In this document: one piece after another, positions 19,736-35,258 of the stretch | Numbering within the stretch: the first letter of the stretch is position 1 | Layout: every line of letters starts with the position of its first letter | Assembly: GCF_000306255.2 (NCBI RefSeq) | Contig: NZ_AKWY02000015.1 | Coordinates: forward strand, 1-56,000 | Origin: Leptospira noguchii serovar Panama str. CZ214 | Lineage (GTDB): Bacteria; Spirochaetota; Leptospiria; Leptospirales; Leptospiraceae | Direction: 5' to 3' | DNA length: 56,000 bases | Notes under the pieces: generated by a model | Told to the model about the DNA's origin: nothing | Databases searched by the model: none | What the model saw: only the letters and a program-made list of their open reading frames with translations | Translations under genes and position numbers: made by a program

Positions 19736-21044
19736 TCGATACCTGAAAATTTTCAAAAATCCCGGAGTATTTCAAGTTTTGTCGGGGGATTTCTATTCCT
19801 GTTTAAACCTGCTTTATCGGGAGTCAATACTAAGAATCATTTCGATGAACTTCCTTATATTAGATTGAAAGAGACATAGAACTTCAGGTTCTACAGATAT
19901 ATTGGGCAGTTCCGACTTTTGGCGTCCAATTTAAGAGATTGGTTCCTATTTTGAAGCTATGAATTGTTTCTTCTTTCATGAGTTTGAATTGGATATTCAT
20001 GAAAGTCCATTTTTCCGTGAAAATAAAATTGAGTGTGGAAACTACAATTTTGGAATTTTTTACTTCCATCGGAGCTTGAGATACAAAATTGAAAGTTATC
20101 TTATGAGTTCCTACAGATTAAAGTTTTACAGTAAAATATAGATTTGTGAGAGTTCCCACAGATTAAGTCTCATTATAAATTTTAAAACATTCGTTTTTTG
20201 TGATTTGAATCGAGTAGTTCCCACATTTTTAGGAGACTCACTCGCAAACGTCCAGAAGATAACGATTTTTGTAGGAACTCTTAGTAGTTTAAACGTGAGT
20301 TCGGCTTAAGAAAATGAGAAAAGGTTTTTTCAAAAATGTGAGCTTCTGCAATTTTAGAATTTGTTCGTAAAATATAGATTTTGCAGTAGTTCCCACATTT
20401 TAAATCACATTATAAATTCTTAAACATTTACTTTTATATGAGTTCCCACATTTTAGAATCGATCAGTGAAGTTCAGATTCAACTTTTTCAGAAAAATAAA
20501 TTTCTTAGGCCGAACTCATGTTAGTTTAGTATTGAACATGAATTAACGCGAAAGGGATCGATGCAAGAAAACACAGCAGAACGCCTTTTCAAACTCAGCG
20601 TCTCACTCCCTGAACTCAATGCATCGCTTCCTGGATGCCGATCCTTAGAGAGGCATTTGCTGAGTTTCCTGGGTCGCTCTGCAGGTCGTTCGAAGTAACT
20701 CAGCGTCTCACTCCCTACGGGTCGTTCGACAGATCGCGTTCTATTGAACGCTAAAAACAATTATTATATAACATTTTTTGTATGCAATTTATTGATCAGA
20801 TCTGAGAGCCCACTCCGGCTGCCTGTGACAAGCCGGATTCTCCTAACTTTCTTGCGTTACTTAGAGTTATATAAATAAAATCTTCCAAAATACCACCTAA
20901 CAATAATTTGTCTAAAAATGATTTTACGGAATTGTTCAGAGTCATAGAGTTCCTAATGATTTGTTTCGCGATAGTATTTTGAGATAAAAATTTAAGATAC
21001 TCAGTATTCTAAAAATCAGTAATAGTAAAATGATAACTCGTTTG
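19736..21044. other. Repeat-rich intergenic region, 1.3 kb
   Basis: It holds clustered E-type motifs (near 20105, 20150, 20213, 20271, 20388 and 20440), a D-like end at 20294-20312 (CGTGAGTTCGGCTTAAG), the D element at 20511-20866, and an F-like stretch at about 20935-21030. The ppk promoter should lie near 19760-19850. No gene is supported. Confidence 0.65.
20511..20866 (-). repeat. D-family modular repeat, copy D3
   Basis: A long D element, inverted relative to D1. It begins CGAACTCATGTTAG, continues ACGCGAAAGGGATCGATGC, and ends in the GCCGGATTCTCC segment. It carries the tandem module CTCAGCGTCTCACTCCCT and an 85-bp core (20609-20693) identical to 23229-23313. A 79-codon open frame across it is an artefact of its GC content. 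Confidence 0.75.
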
Positions 21045-22241
21045 TTATCTTTCAACAAACCAGGTCTTAATAATTTCGATGTCGTTAATTACTTGAATTC
21101 TATAACTGCCAGTTATCTGCTCTGGAAATACATTCCAGTCGAGGTAAAATATAGAGGATTTCCATTGGGGTTGAAGAATCCAATCGATTCTTTTACAAAC
21201 TAAATTTGGATTACATACTTCCACCTTTAAATCATACTTTCCAGGTTTTCTCACTTCGAGCGTAAGAATTGGTCGTTTTTGAGGATTGAAGTTTTCTTCG
21301 CAGTCCAAAAGTTTTTTTTGGATAAGGTCGGAACAAATCTTTAAATCCTTTTCAAAGAAAATTTTTCCGGCGGGTAAAACTTTAGAAGGATTCCAATAGA
21401 CGGTTCCAGCTTTGAGTTCGTCTAACACTCCTTCGTCGGTCTCGAATGAAGTAGGAAAGGATTCCAAAGTTTGAAAGTCAACCGATGGTCTTAAAACATG
21501 AAAATGTAAATGAGGGGCGCTACTAAAACCTGTGTTTCCGGAAAGAGCGATTTTATCTCCAGTTTGAATGATTTGTCCTATCTGAACAAATACACCTCCG
21601 TATTTTAAGTGTGCATATTCCGCGATACTTCCATCTTTATGAAGAACTTGGATGAAGTTCGCTTTATCTTTGAAAAATGGATGAATTCCGCCGGATTGAT
21701 ATTTATCTTCTTTAGCGATTACAAGACCACCTCTTGCCGCGACTACAGAACTTCCTTCGGGAAGAATGAAGTCGAGTGCATAAGGAATTGTATCTGAATG
21801 AGTGAACTTTCCTTTATAACCTTGGCCGATTCTCGAAGCCGATTCAAAAGGCAAACGGTAAGGAATCATATTTTCTTTGGAAGTGTTGTCTCCTGCTCTT
21901 ACGTAGATATGAGAACTGTAAGAACTTGATTTATAAATGTTGATCGGACTGATCGTAAGAATTTTTTTTGGTTCTGAACCACCTTTAGAAATAAAACGAT
22001 AAGGAAGAGTAACGTCGGATTCAAAATTTTCTAAACTAGTAAAGTAGAAGTTCACTGAGAATGGATATTCTCCGGAAGGAGTTCTATTTTGAACGTAAAA
22101 TTCTATTTTATTATTTTCATTTCTGGTAAGAACACAAATCCATTCTTTGGGTTTGCATTCTCCTTTTAAATCTGGAATATCCGCAAATAAATTATAAGAA
22201 GTGAATGAAATAAAAATAGAAATAAAGACGATATTTCGCAT
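21045..22241 (-). CDS. Secreted M23-family (LytM-type) metallopeptidase
   Basis: A 398-residue exported protein with a signal peptide at 1-20 ([11 protein letters not shown]). An N-terminal beta-rich region (about 25-135) precedes the M23 domain (about 140-255): H148 and D157 ([12 protein letters not shown]), H211 (YAHLKYG) and the HLHFH motif (244-248) supply zinc ligands and catalytic His. A C-terminal extension of about 140 residues has no recognised domain. Such enzymes cut peptidoglycan cross-links, or act as regulators when inactive; the residues here look complete. It stands alone between two D repeats in the same orientation. The ATG at 22241 lacks a strong ribosome-binding site. Confidence 0.85.
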   Translation of the reverse strand: MRNIVFISIFISFTSYNLFADIPDLKGECKPKEWICVLTRNENNKIEFYVQNRTPSGEYPFSVNFYFTSLENFESDVTLPYRFISKGGSEPKKILTISPINIYKSSSYSSHIYVRAGDNTSKENMIPYRLPFESASRIGQGYKGKFTHSDTIPYALDFILPEGSSVVAARGGLVIAKEDKYQSGGIHPFFKDKANFIQVLHKDGSIAEYAHLKYGGVFVQIGQIIQTGDKIALSGNTGFSSAPHLHFHVLRPSVDFQTLESFPTSFETDEGVLDELKAGTVYWNPSKVLPAGKIFFEKDLKICSDLIQKKLLDCEENFNPQKRPILTLEVRKPGKYDLKVEVCNPNLVCKRIDWILQPQWKSSIFYLDWNVFPEQITGSYRIQVINDIEIIKTWFVER

Positions 22242-22395
22242 CTCGTTTCATTATTTTTTATAAGATATAAATTAGAAAATAAGTTTTTTACTATTATCCA
22301 CAATTCATTTGATTTTTAGAACTCCGTGACTTCTACGGCTTTACACTTGATCGTTAATTTTATATCTAACAGATCGATTCTGACCAAAATTGCAT

Positions 22396-22490
22396 AGAGT
22401 TAATGAAGAATTAATTCTCCATCTGTTTCATAAAAACGGCCTATTGAGGTAGTTTTGTTAATCTGAACTATAGAATTTTTTAACAACTTT
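22396..22490 (+). repeat. A-family MITE-like repeat, degenerate copy A3
   Basis: It begins AGAGTTAATGAAGAATTAATTC, keeps CTCCATCTGTTTCAT and GTAGTTTTGTTAATCTGAAC, and ends AATTTTTTAACAACTTT. The termini are more decayed than in A1, A2 or A6, suggesting an older insertion. Confidence 0.65.
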
Positions 22491-23096
22491 AATGTACTTT
22501 ATTGATAGTTATAGAACAAAATTCTCAATGTTTTACAATCCCAGTAGGTTTTTGTGATAAAGATTAGCAGTAATTGATTAGATATTTCTGAATGATCGCT
22601 AAAATAGTGCACAGGTAGCATTTATATCAGAAGGATTTTCATCATTCTATATAATTCTAAAGTTCGGGAATTAGGTCAGTGCTTACATAGTCAACTAACG
22701 CGCGTTTTATATTAAAATGTCTCATCGAAGGCCATAAATCTGAGATCGGAAATTTGTTTTAAAATTTACGGTATTGATAATAAAAAGAAAAACGAAATTT
22801 TAGAAAAATTAGTTTTCTTCTGTTCCTATTCATTACTCGGAGCTATATAACAGAGTATCCAATTCAATCGTTGACACTTCAATAATGTGAAATTTTGAGT
22901 AAGAAAGTCTGGCGTTGTCCGATCGCGTTTCGTATTGAATTATACAGAAATCACGTTAACCGACTTTTTGTCACAACATTTAAGGATACTCAATTTTCTA
23001 GGAACCAGTAGTTTTTAAAGACTAAAAAACAATGGAGTTCCCACATTTCTAGGAAACTCACTCTCAAACGTCCAGGAGATATGACGATTTTTTAGG

Positions 23097-23448
23097 AACT
23101 CACATTAGTTTAGTATTGAACGTTAGTTAGCGCGAAAAGGATCGATGTGAGGTGACTCAAGTCACGCTCTTTCAAACTTAGCGTCTCACTCCCTACGGGT
23201 CGTTCGAAGTAACTCAGCGTCTTCACTTCCTGAACTCAATGCATCGCTTCCTGGATGCCGATCCTTAGAGAGGCATTTGCTGAGTTTCCTGGGTCGCTCT
23301 GCAGGTCGTTCGACAGATCGTATTTTATTGAAGCTAAAAACAATTATTATATAAGGTTTTTTGCATGCAATTGCTTGATCAGAGCTGAGGGGCTAGTCAG
23401 GATGTCTGTGGCAAGGCGGATTCCCGCTAATTTTATTACGTTACTTAT
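23097..23448 (-). repeat. D-family modular repeat, copy D4
   Basis: Same orientation and overall plan as D3. The 85-bp core at 23229-23313 is identical to D3, but the CTCACTCCCTACGGGTCGTTCGA module lies before the core here and after it in D3. It ends near TTTTATTACGTTACTT. Confidence 0.75.
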
Positions 23449-23669
23449 AATTATATAAATAGAATATTCTAAATCTTGATTATAATAACCTTCGTGAGCG
23501 TAAAATTATTATATCGTTTTGAGTAAGAATCGATTGACAGAGTTAGGATTCTAACTTTTTTAGAAAAATTGAATCATAGAGTCTAACTCAAGTTTTTTTA
23601 GACAAAAAACCGGACGTTTGTCGTTTTGAGCGGAATGATTTTTAACTTTAAATGCCATTTTTTACTATA

Positions 23670-24389
<720 letters not shown>

Positions 24390-24945
24390 TCCCCCGTAAT
24401 TATCGAAACTAAAACCACAGACAAGGTTCTGAAATTCTATTTTTACTCAACAAAAATACCCAAAGGCTGCCAAAGATTTTATAAGAAGTGAGAATACTTA
24501 AGGACTTTGCCTTAAAACTTTAAGTCTAATACATTGCGAATCAATTTTTCTAAAACCCAAGATCGCTTGAAAAAGAAACATAATTTGTAGAAACTCGTAT
24601 GGAAATTTACCAATGAAAAAGCGGTTCAAAATGGTAAATTACAGAATTTGTGGGAACTCACACCACGCAGAAAGGTTTTCAAAGATCGCAGTAAACTTGA
24701 AATGAGACTTAATCTGTGGGAACTACTGCAAATTTGAAATTTTACGTTGAAATTTTGGAACTCTCACAAGTTTTAAAATCCTCTTAGAACCTGTTTCAAA
24801 ACTCGATTATAGCTTTCGAAGTTTTTAGGACGGACTTTTAAAACGATCCAAAATTTGCAGTATTATACTGGTTTCCTACATTGAATTTTTTCAATTTCCC
24901 TTATCTTTTTTCTGAATCGACCGATTAAGAATGTAGGAGGACAAG
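24390..24945. other. Intergenic region between glpF and fliD
   Basis: It holds E-type motifs near 24591 (GTAGAAACTCGTAT), 24650 (GTGGGAACTCACACC) and 24716 (GTGGGAACTACTGCA). The two genes are divergent, so both promoters must lie here; no clear hexamers were identified. A strong TAGGAGGA ribosome-binding site for fliD sits at the right end. Confidence 0.55.
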
Positions 24946-26865
<1,920 letters not shown>

Positions 26866-26882
26866 TAGAGTAGGAGAATGAA

Positions 26883-27839
26883 ATGGAAATTTATATCAAC
26901 GAACATCTCATAGATAGTTCTCTTGAAAACGAAAGGAAGTTAGGCGAAGTTTTCGGCGAGGTCAACAAATGGGTCGAATCAAAAGGTAAATATCTTCTAA
27001 GCTGTACCGTAGACGGAGTAGAGTTTCAAACTTCTATCATGAACGATCAAGGAATAGAATCGGTCGCCAAGATGGAATTTTTTGTAGGAGAAGAGATGGA
27101 TTTTCTAGTTTCCACGTTAACCGAATTGGATCTATACGTGGACAAGGTAGGTTCTACTTTATTCGGAAGAGATTCTTTGACTGAAAAAGAATCCGGAGAA
27201 CTATCAGACGGAATCAAATGGATCGGTAGCGTTTTAGGCTCTGCCTCTAACTTATTACATCTCAAACTAGATCAGATCAAGCCGATGGGAACCGGAAATA
27301 CGGTATCGCAAATTTTAAACGAAATTTCGTCTAACTGTGGTAATTTAGATAACACAGAAACCATAGAAAACTTTTTAGAACATTTAAGAGATCTGAAACT
27401 TTTTATCATGGATCTGATTGCTAGAACTCAGGTTCTGGATTTAGATTTTCCAACTCTAAAAGAAATTTTAAATACGTTTATAGAGAACATAGGTGGTCTC
27501 AAAGAGGCTTTTGTAAAAGTAAACGAATCGTATCAATCCGGAAAGGATGAAATAGCAATCGAATTATTGACTCAATCCATTTCACAAATTAACGTGTTGT
27601 TGACTTCGTTTATTACTTTGAAGTTGAAAAAACCGGATTTGGATTTTTCAGAGATTGAAATTGACGGAATCGGTTTTGAAGAAAAAACCGGAGAATTAAA
27701 CGAGATCCTGGCTTCGATCGCGGTCGCATTAGAAGAAAAAGATATTATTCGTGCAGGAGATTCGATTGAATATGAACTTCCTGGAACGTTAGACGAAATA
27801 CTTCCGTTTTTAAAACTGATCCGAGAAAAAATTTCTTAA
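26883..27839 (+). CDS. Unknown protein co-transcribed with fliD
   Basis: A 318-residue soluble, acidic, mostly helical protein without signal peptide or membrane segment. It starts MEIYINEHLIDSS after a good AGGAGAATG context, 17 bp downstream of fliD. The first 60 residues look beta-rich and the remainder is long leucine-rich helices, suggesting a chaperone- or scaffold-like protein. No family was recognised. The position where many bacteria place the flagellin chaperone fliS suggests a cytoplasmic flagellar export partner, but it is far larger than FliS (about 130 residues). This role is inference from context only. Confidence 0.65.
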   Translation: MEIYINEHLIDSSLENERKLGEVFGEVNKWVESKGKYLLSCTVDGVEFQTSIMNDQGIESVAKMEFFVGEEMDFLVSTLTELDLYVDKVGSTLFGRDSLTEKESGELSDGIKWIGSVLGSASNLLHLKLDQIKPMGTGNTVSQILNEISSNCGNLDNTETIENFLEHLRDLKLFIMDLIARTQVLDLDFPTLKEILNTFIENIGGLKEAFVKVNESYQSGKDEIAIELLTQSISQINVLLTSFITLKLKKPDLDFSEIEIDGIGFEEKTGELNEILASIAVALEEKDIIRAGDSIEYELPGTLDEILPFLKLIREKIS

Positions 27840-27996
27840 AACAAAACACTGAGTTATCTCGAGACGACCCCATGATAATTCAGCGGACGCTTCTTACGGA
27901 TTGAGATGTTAAAATTTCCCGCATCTTTCATTGTTTAGAGTTTCATTTCTATAAAATTAAGTACTTAAATGTTTATCACAAAGTGCTGTTTCGGGA

Positions 27997-28190
27997 GAGT
28001 TCTATAGAATCCGATAGGAAGCGTAGGAAACTAGTAGAACATTCTTTCAAACTCAGCGTCTCACTTCTATAATGAATTGAAACTAAATACGAATATTGTA
28101 TTACGTTTCTTTTATGCAATTTATTGACTGGAGCTGACAGCGCGGTCCTTCTGCGCTAGATTTCCCTAGATTTTCTTTCGTTGAATTCAC
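27997..28190 (-). repeat. D-family repeat, divergent copy D5
   Basis: It shares AAACTCAGCGTCTCACTTCTAT, TTTTATGCAATTTATTGA and GGAGCTGACAG with other D elements. The ends are hard to place because both termini are decayed. Confidence 0.5.
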
Positions 28191-28242
28191 CTAATTGAAT
28201 AGACTATTGGATCAGGTTCTTTATTATGTAACTTAATATATT

Positions 28243-28343
28243 GGAGTTATTAAAAAATGAATTCTTCATTTGTCTCTGTTTTATAGAAACTACTGATTGA
28301 AATAGTTTTGTTAATCGACAAAATGGAGTTTTTCAACAACTCT
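28243..28343 (+). repeat. A-family MITE-like repeat, copy A4
   Basis: About 101 bp, from GGAGTTATTAAAAAATGAATTC to TTTTTCAACAACTCT, with ATTGAAATAGTTTTGTTAAT inside. It lies 120 bp upstream of the DUF4304-like gene in the same orientation as A5 downstream. Confidence 0.75.
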
Positions 28344-28463
28344 ATTTTGTAGTAATAATTTACTCAAGGTATTCAATCTTATAGACATTCATAAAACCAA
28401 AGTATATTCCATTTTTATAATAAGAGATTAATTTTTTCAATAACCCTTTAGCGTGATTTTATA

Positions 28464-29081
28464 ATGCAGAGTATTCCGGAAAAAATATTTAAAAAAATCT
28501 CCAAAGAAGGGTTCTATAAAATTTTGAAACCTCTCGGATTTAAAAGAAAAGGTAATCGATTTTGTCTAATGAATGATGAATATGGTAAAGTGGTTGACTT
28601 ACAAAAAAGCCAATGGAATTCAACAGATCGCTTAAGTTTTACTATTAATATAGGGTTCTTTTTTTCTGAATACTGGAGAGGATTTTTTTATGAAAAAGAA
28701 AAATTCGAGATCCCGTCCTTTCCAAGGATTGAAGAATGTTTTTTGACTAAACGACTTGGAGAATTAAGAAATAGTAATGATATTTGGTATGATATTGATT
28801 TCAATTCAGATACAGATTTTATGATCAATCAAGTTTATGAAAACCTGAATTTGTATATTCTGCCTTATCTAAATCGATTTGTATCTAAAAAATCATTATT
28901 AGAAATATTAGAAAAAGAATATTTTCATTTAAGACCTTATGCCCTTTTGATTATTTATGGCGAACTTGAAGAGATGGAAAAATTTCAAACTGAATATTTA
29001 AAACTACGACATGGTTTGAAGACTACCAATTCACTAGTTCAGCTTGAAAAGTATGCAACTAGATATAAAAGGAAGATTTAA
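28464..29081 (+). CDS. DUF4304-like protein
   Basis: A 205-residue soluble protein. The N-terminal part (about 8-130) has the look of DUF4304: a helix, then GFKRKGNRFCLMND, a VVDLQKSQWNS strand and a FTINIGFFF strand. The family has no known activity; members are scattered among bacteria and often isolated or near immunity or toxin genes. The gene has no operon partner and is very AT-rich, with long Phe/Lys/Ile runs, unlike the flanking fliD and phosphatase genes. A elements flank it on both sides in the same orientation, which fits acquisition by transfer. The ATG lacks a clear ribosome-binding site. Confidence 0.65.
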   Translation: MQSIPEKIFKKISKEGFYKILKPLGFKRKGNRFCLMNDEYGKVVDLQKSQWNSTDRLSFTINIGFFFSEYWRGFFYEKEKFEIPSFPRIEECFLTKRLGELRNSNDIWYDIDFNSDTDFMINQVYENLNLYILPYLNRFVSKKSLLEILEKEYFHLRPYALLIIYGELEEMEKFQTEYLKLRHGLKTTNSLVQLEKYATRYKRKI

Positions 29082-29156
29082 TGATGTATTAAATTTAATT
29101 TTTAAACTGTCTTTTAGATATCAATGACTCATTGTGTATAAATTAACTATTACAAT

Positions 29157-29257
29157 AACGTTGTTTAAAAATTAATTCTCCATCCATTTCTGTTTCATAG
29201 AAACTGTCGATTAAAGCAATTTTTTTAAGCTGAGCTATGAAATTTTTCAATAACTCT
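29157..29257 (+). repeat. A-family MITE-like repeat, copy A5
   Basis: It runs from AACGTTGTTTAAAAATTAATTC to AATTTTTCAATAACTCT, with CTCCATCCATTTCTGTTTCAT inside. It occupies the gap between two convergent genes (stops at 29081 and 29266), so its inverted termini could help end transcription from either side. Confidence 0.75.
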
Positions 29258-29265
29258 AATTTTCA

Positions 29266-31041
29266 TTAAAGAACTTCCAAACAAAAAATCGTAACGTCGT
29301 CTGAAATTTCTCCATTCCCGTAAGAACTAGAATACGAAAGAATTGAACGGATCATAGAATTTGTGTCCTCCACGACCAAGGATCTGATCGCTTCGAGAAA
29401 TTGATTTTGACTCAGGGAATTTCCTTCTCTGTTTTTTACTTGGAATAAACCGTCCGAATATAAAAGAATTCTATCTCCCTTTTTTAGATCGAGTTCGTAT
29501 TTTCGAAGATTGGGGGCGTGAGTTGTAAATAGAATTTCTCCTGAACCTTCTACCGGAATACAAATTTCGTTTCTGAGCAATAAAGCACAATGATGTCCTC
29601 CATAAGTATATTCTAATTTTCTTTCAGATGGAGTATATCTCATATATATACAGGAAAAGGAATGAAGCGTGATTGTATCTTTTAAAAGTTCGTGTATAAA
29701 AAGAAGGTTATTATCCGTAGAGTCATTTCTATTGGTCGCAGCACCGAAAGCAATTGAGGTCATGGCGGCTACCATGGCTGCAGAAATTCCATGTCCGGAA
29801 ACGTCCCCAAAAAGTATATGAAGACTTTCGTCCTTTTCTTTGATTACATTTAAAATGTCCCCACCTACTTTTACGTAGGGTTGAAAATAGGAGTAAATTT
29901 TATAATCCGAAGAATCCGGAAAATTTCGAGTAGTAATCATTTGTTGGATGTCTCTTGCAAGATCCAGATCTAGGTCTAGCCTATATAATAATCTTCTAAT
30001 TTTTTCAAGAGAATCTTTTTTTTCGGTAATGTCTCTGAGTATATATACCTTTCCGTCGTTTTTTCCAGAAAAAGAAATCGGAGAAGACGAAACTTCAAGA
30101 TATCTATTTTCTACGACTCCGGGCGGATGGTCTTCGACTTTTATGGTAAGATTGACAAATTCTTTTCTTTCAAAAAAGGAATCGGAGGGAAATCCTTCCA
30201 GGTAATTGTTTAGATCGAAATTTGATCCCGTAGATACGTTATCTGAAATATTTAACATTTTTTTTGCAGATAGATTACTAAAGATAAGATTTCCTTTGGA
30301 AGAAAGAAGGATCACTCCTTCTCTAATTTCTGCATAAAGTTGTAATGCGATGTGTTCTAACTTAAGATCCATAAAACCATATTTATGGATTGCTATAAAA
30401 ATACAGATCGACTGGATGAGAGCTGAGCTTCCGCTTAACGGAGGGAATGTAAGCGAAGAGTTCCAATATCTAGGAAGGAGTGTAGTAATAAAACTAATTA
30501 GATACGAAAAAATTGTTCCGTAAGCGACTAGTTTAAATTGTTTATTTAAAAGTGAATTGTGGGATCGTAGTCCGTTAAAAATTAAAATCAAAGAACCGGT
30601 TAACGTAGGAATTCCAGTTGCTAAAATACTAATGGGAAGATATAAGGGCCCGGCTTGAATCATGTCTCCCCAGTAAGCGCGAATAGTTCCTTGGACTACT
30701 AAATTGGTACTGATTGTTACAAGAAATGAAACTAAACAAAAACCTCTAAATAAATAGATTAGAAATCGAAATGAAGAATTTGAAAATCGAACTGCAAATT
30801 CGAAGAATAAACAACCTATAAAAATCCAAGAAAAAGAAGACACTTTGAAAATTAGAGTAGGCCAATTCTCTGGTAAGAAAGACCAATAAAAAATAAGAGA
30901 AATGTGCCAGATAAAAAGTATAAAAGAAAATCTTTGATAGAGAGTTACCGTCTCGGATTTTCCTTTGAGCGAGCTTACATAAGCAAACAATGATCCGTTG
31001 ATAATTAATGCTGAAAAAGGAATCAGAATATACGGGTTCAT
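29266..31041 (-). CDS. Membrane 7TM-PAS-SpoIIE protein phosphatase, copy 2
   Basis: A 591-residue signalling protein. Residues about 1-225 contain six or seven membrane helices (histidine-kinase N-terminal 7TM type). A PAS-like sensor follows (about 230-345, ending ILRDITEKKDS), then a linker helix and a SpoIIE/PP2C phosphatase domain (about 385-591) with FGDVSGHGISAAM, YSDGLFQ and SDDVTIF. The metal-binding aspartates are present; the usual Glu after SDGxx is Gln. Such RsbU-like enzymes dephosphorylate anti-anti-sigma or other partner proteins. It follows a paralogue of the same architecture by 3 bp, so the pair is one operon from a tandem duplication. Confidence 0.85.
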   Translation of the reverse strand: MNPYILIPFSALIINGSLFAYVSSLKGKSETVTLYQRFSFILFIWHISLIFYWSFLPENWPTLIFKVSSFSWIFIGCLFFEFAVRFSNSSFRFLIYLFRGFCLVSFLVTISTNLVVQGTIRAYWGDMIQAGPLYLPISILATGIPTLTGSLILIFNGLRSHNSLLNKQFKLVAYGTIFSYLISFITTLLPRYWNSSLTFPPLSGSSALIQSICIFIAIHKYGFMDLKLEHIALQLYAEIREGVILLSSKGNLIFSNLSAKKMLNISDNVSTGSNFDLNNYLEGFPSDSFFERKEFVNLTIKVEDHPPGVVENRYLEVSSSPISFSGKNDGKVYILRDITEKKDSLEKIRRLLYRLDLDLDLARDIQQMITTRNFPDSSDYKIYSYFQPYVKVGGDILNVIKEKDESLHILFGDVSGHGISAAMVAAMTSIAFGAATNRNDSTDNNLLFIHELLKDTITLHSFSCIYMRYTPSERKLEYTYGGHHCALLLRNEICIPVEGSGEILFTTHAPNLRKYELDLKKGDRILLYSDGLFQVKNREGNSLSQNQFLEAIRSLVVEDTNSMIRSILSYSSSYGNGEISDDVTIFCLEVL

Positions 31042-31044
31042 TTT

Positions 31045-32823
<1,779 letters not shown>

Positions 32824-32922
32824 GCAAAAAAACGAATTTGAAAATTTTATCCGCCTTGATATAAGTGCGATGATAAATTTAAATTATAAAATACTTATTT
32901 TTACTAACTTACTAAACTACGC

Positions 32923-33879
32923 TTAAAAATGAGTCGAATTTTTTCCAATTGTGGATTTTAGGATATTTCTTGCGATAATTTCGTCTTGTTTGAGTTGAGA
33001 GATCAATGTTTCAACGCTTGAAAATTTAATTTCGTCTCTGATTTTTTCCTTAAAATAGACTCTCACGGTTTGGTCGTAGATGTTTTTTTGAAAGTCGAAT
33101 ATATGAGACTCTAAGGTTAACGAATTTATACCAAATGTAGGATTACGACCTATGTTGATCATCGAAGGATATTCAATTTCCCCTACCTGAGTAAAGCCTG
33201 CGTAGACACCGATGCCTGGAAGTAGAATGTCCGTGTTTGGTTTAACGTTTGCAGTTGGAAATCCGATTTCCCTTCCTCGTTTGTGTCCTCCCACTACAAC
33301 TCCGGATATCGAATAACTACGATTCAAACAATAAAAGGCTTCTTTTACATTACCTTCTGTTATCAATTTTCTTACATAAGAACTGGAAAGTTTAGTATCA
33401 TTTAAATATACTGGATCTACCTTTTCTACTGAGTATTTTAGTTTTTCTGAATATTCTTTTAAAAGTTCGTAATTACCTCTTCTTTGTTTCCCAAAACAAT
33501 GGTTGAAGCCGATGACAATGTTTTTAGCTTTTAATTGTTTAAGCAAAATTTCCTCTAAAAACGATTCCGCATTCATTTCCGCCAATTCGATGTTAAATGG
33601 AAGAATAACTAGAAAATCGATTCCTTTTTGACGGATCCATTCTTCTTTATCTTCAAGGGACATGAGAATTTTCATTCCGGCTTTTTTCCCGAGTACGATT
33701 GCTGGATTTGGATCATAGGTGACTACGCAGGAAGAGAGTCCGGTTGTTTGGGAAACTTTTAAAACCTGATCTAAGAGCGCTTGGTGTCCCAGATGGATTC
33801 CATCAAAATTTCCCAAAGTCACTACGCAGGGGGAATGAATCGTTTTTCCGGCTTGTTTGATTGTATGGAATGTGATCAA
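32923..33879 (-). CDS. ribF: Bifunctional riboflavin kinase / FAD synthetase
   Basis: About 318 residues. It phosphorylates riboflavin to FMN and adenylylates FMN to FAD. The N-terminal nucleotidyltransferase domain shows GNFDGIHLGH (23-32) and SSSYVRKLI; the C-terminal kinase domain shows VVVGGHKRGREIGFPTANV with GFPTAN at 206-211. No ATG suits the family length: the best start is a TTG at 33879 (reading as MITFHTIKQ) with GGGAAG just upstream. The frame stays open upstream to 34011, but that would overlap the divergent gene at 33911 and add non-homologous sequence. The start is therefore uncertain by a few codons. Confidence 0.88.
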   Translation of the reverse strand: MITFHTIKQAGKTIHSPCVVTLGNFDGIHLGHQALLDQVLKVSQTTGLSSCVVTYDPNPAIVLGKKAGMKILMSLEDKEEWIRQKGIDFLVILPFNIELAEMNAESFLEEILLKQLKAKNIVIGFNHCFGKQRRGNYELLKEYSEKLKYSVEKVDPVYLNDTKLSSSYVRKLITEGNVKEAFYCLNRSYSISGVVVGGHKRGREIGFPTANVKPNTDILLPGIGVYAGFTQVGEIEYPSMINIGRNPTFGINSLTLESHIFDFQKNIYDQTVRVYFKEKIRDEIKFSSVETLISQLKQDEIIARNILKSTIGKNSTHF

Positions 33880-33889
33880 ATTCTTCCCA

Positions 33890-34513
<624 letters not shown>

Positions 34514-34590
34514 AGTTAAGCCCATTGTGTAACAACTCTAATGTACTTAAAGGAAATGGTATCGTCTAATTGATGTTTGTTGAAAAAATC

Positions 34591-35070
<480 letters not shown>

Positions 35071-35258
35071 CGCAAATTACGGTCTCAATGAATAAAATAC
35101 TTGCAAAAGTTTAAAAAAAATCTACTCAAATCCTGGTTTGAAAGTCGTTTAAAGAACCGTCGGTTTAAAAAAACGGTAGGAAATAAATTTCAAAAATTAA
35201 AATACAAATGAAAAAGAATCGATTTCAATCTTTTATAAAAAAGGGTGAGTGTGTTAAT

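Larger units (their letters stand above)
22242..23669. other. Repeat-rich intergenic region, 1.4 kb
   Basis: It holds an A element (22396-22490), F-like stretches around 22500-22590 and 22840-22870, an E-type motif near 23038 (GAGTTCCCACA) and the D element at 23097-23448. No gene is supported. The promoter of the M23 gene should be in the first 150 bases. Confidence 0.65.
27840..28463. other. Intergenic region with D-like and A elements
   Basis: It holds a D-like element (about 27997-28190) and an A element (28243-28343), then about 120 AT-rich bases before the DUF4304-like gene. No gene is supported. Confidence 0.6.

Noticed and set aside
20105..20440. Possible CRISPR array from repeated GTTCCCAC motifs
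   Set aside because: Spacing is irregular, motifs occur in both orientations, repeat units are short and variable, and no cas genes are present.
20521..20760. 79-codon minus-strand open frame
   Set aside because: Entirely within the D3 repeat; the related D4 gives a different frame. GC-rich repeat artefact.
23255..23458. 67-codon plus-strand open frame
   Set aside because: Lies within the D4 repeat and is not preserved in D3.
23600..23625. Possible terminator downstream of glpF (GACAAA...TTTGTC)
   Set aside because: Only a six-pair AT-rich stem with a 10-nt loop, too weak to support.
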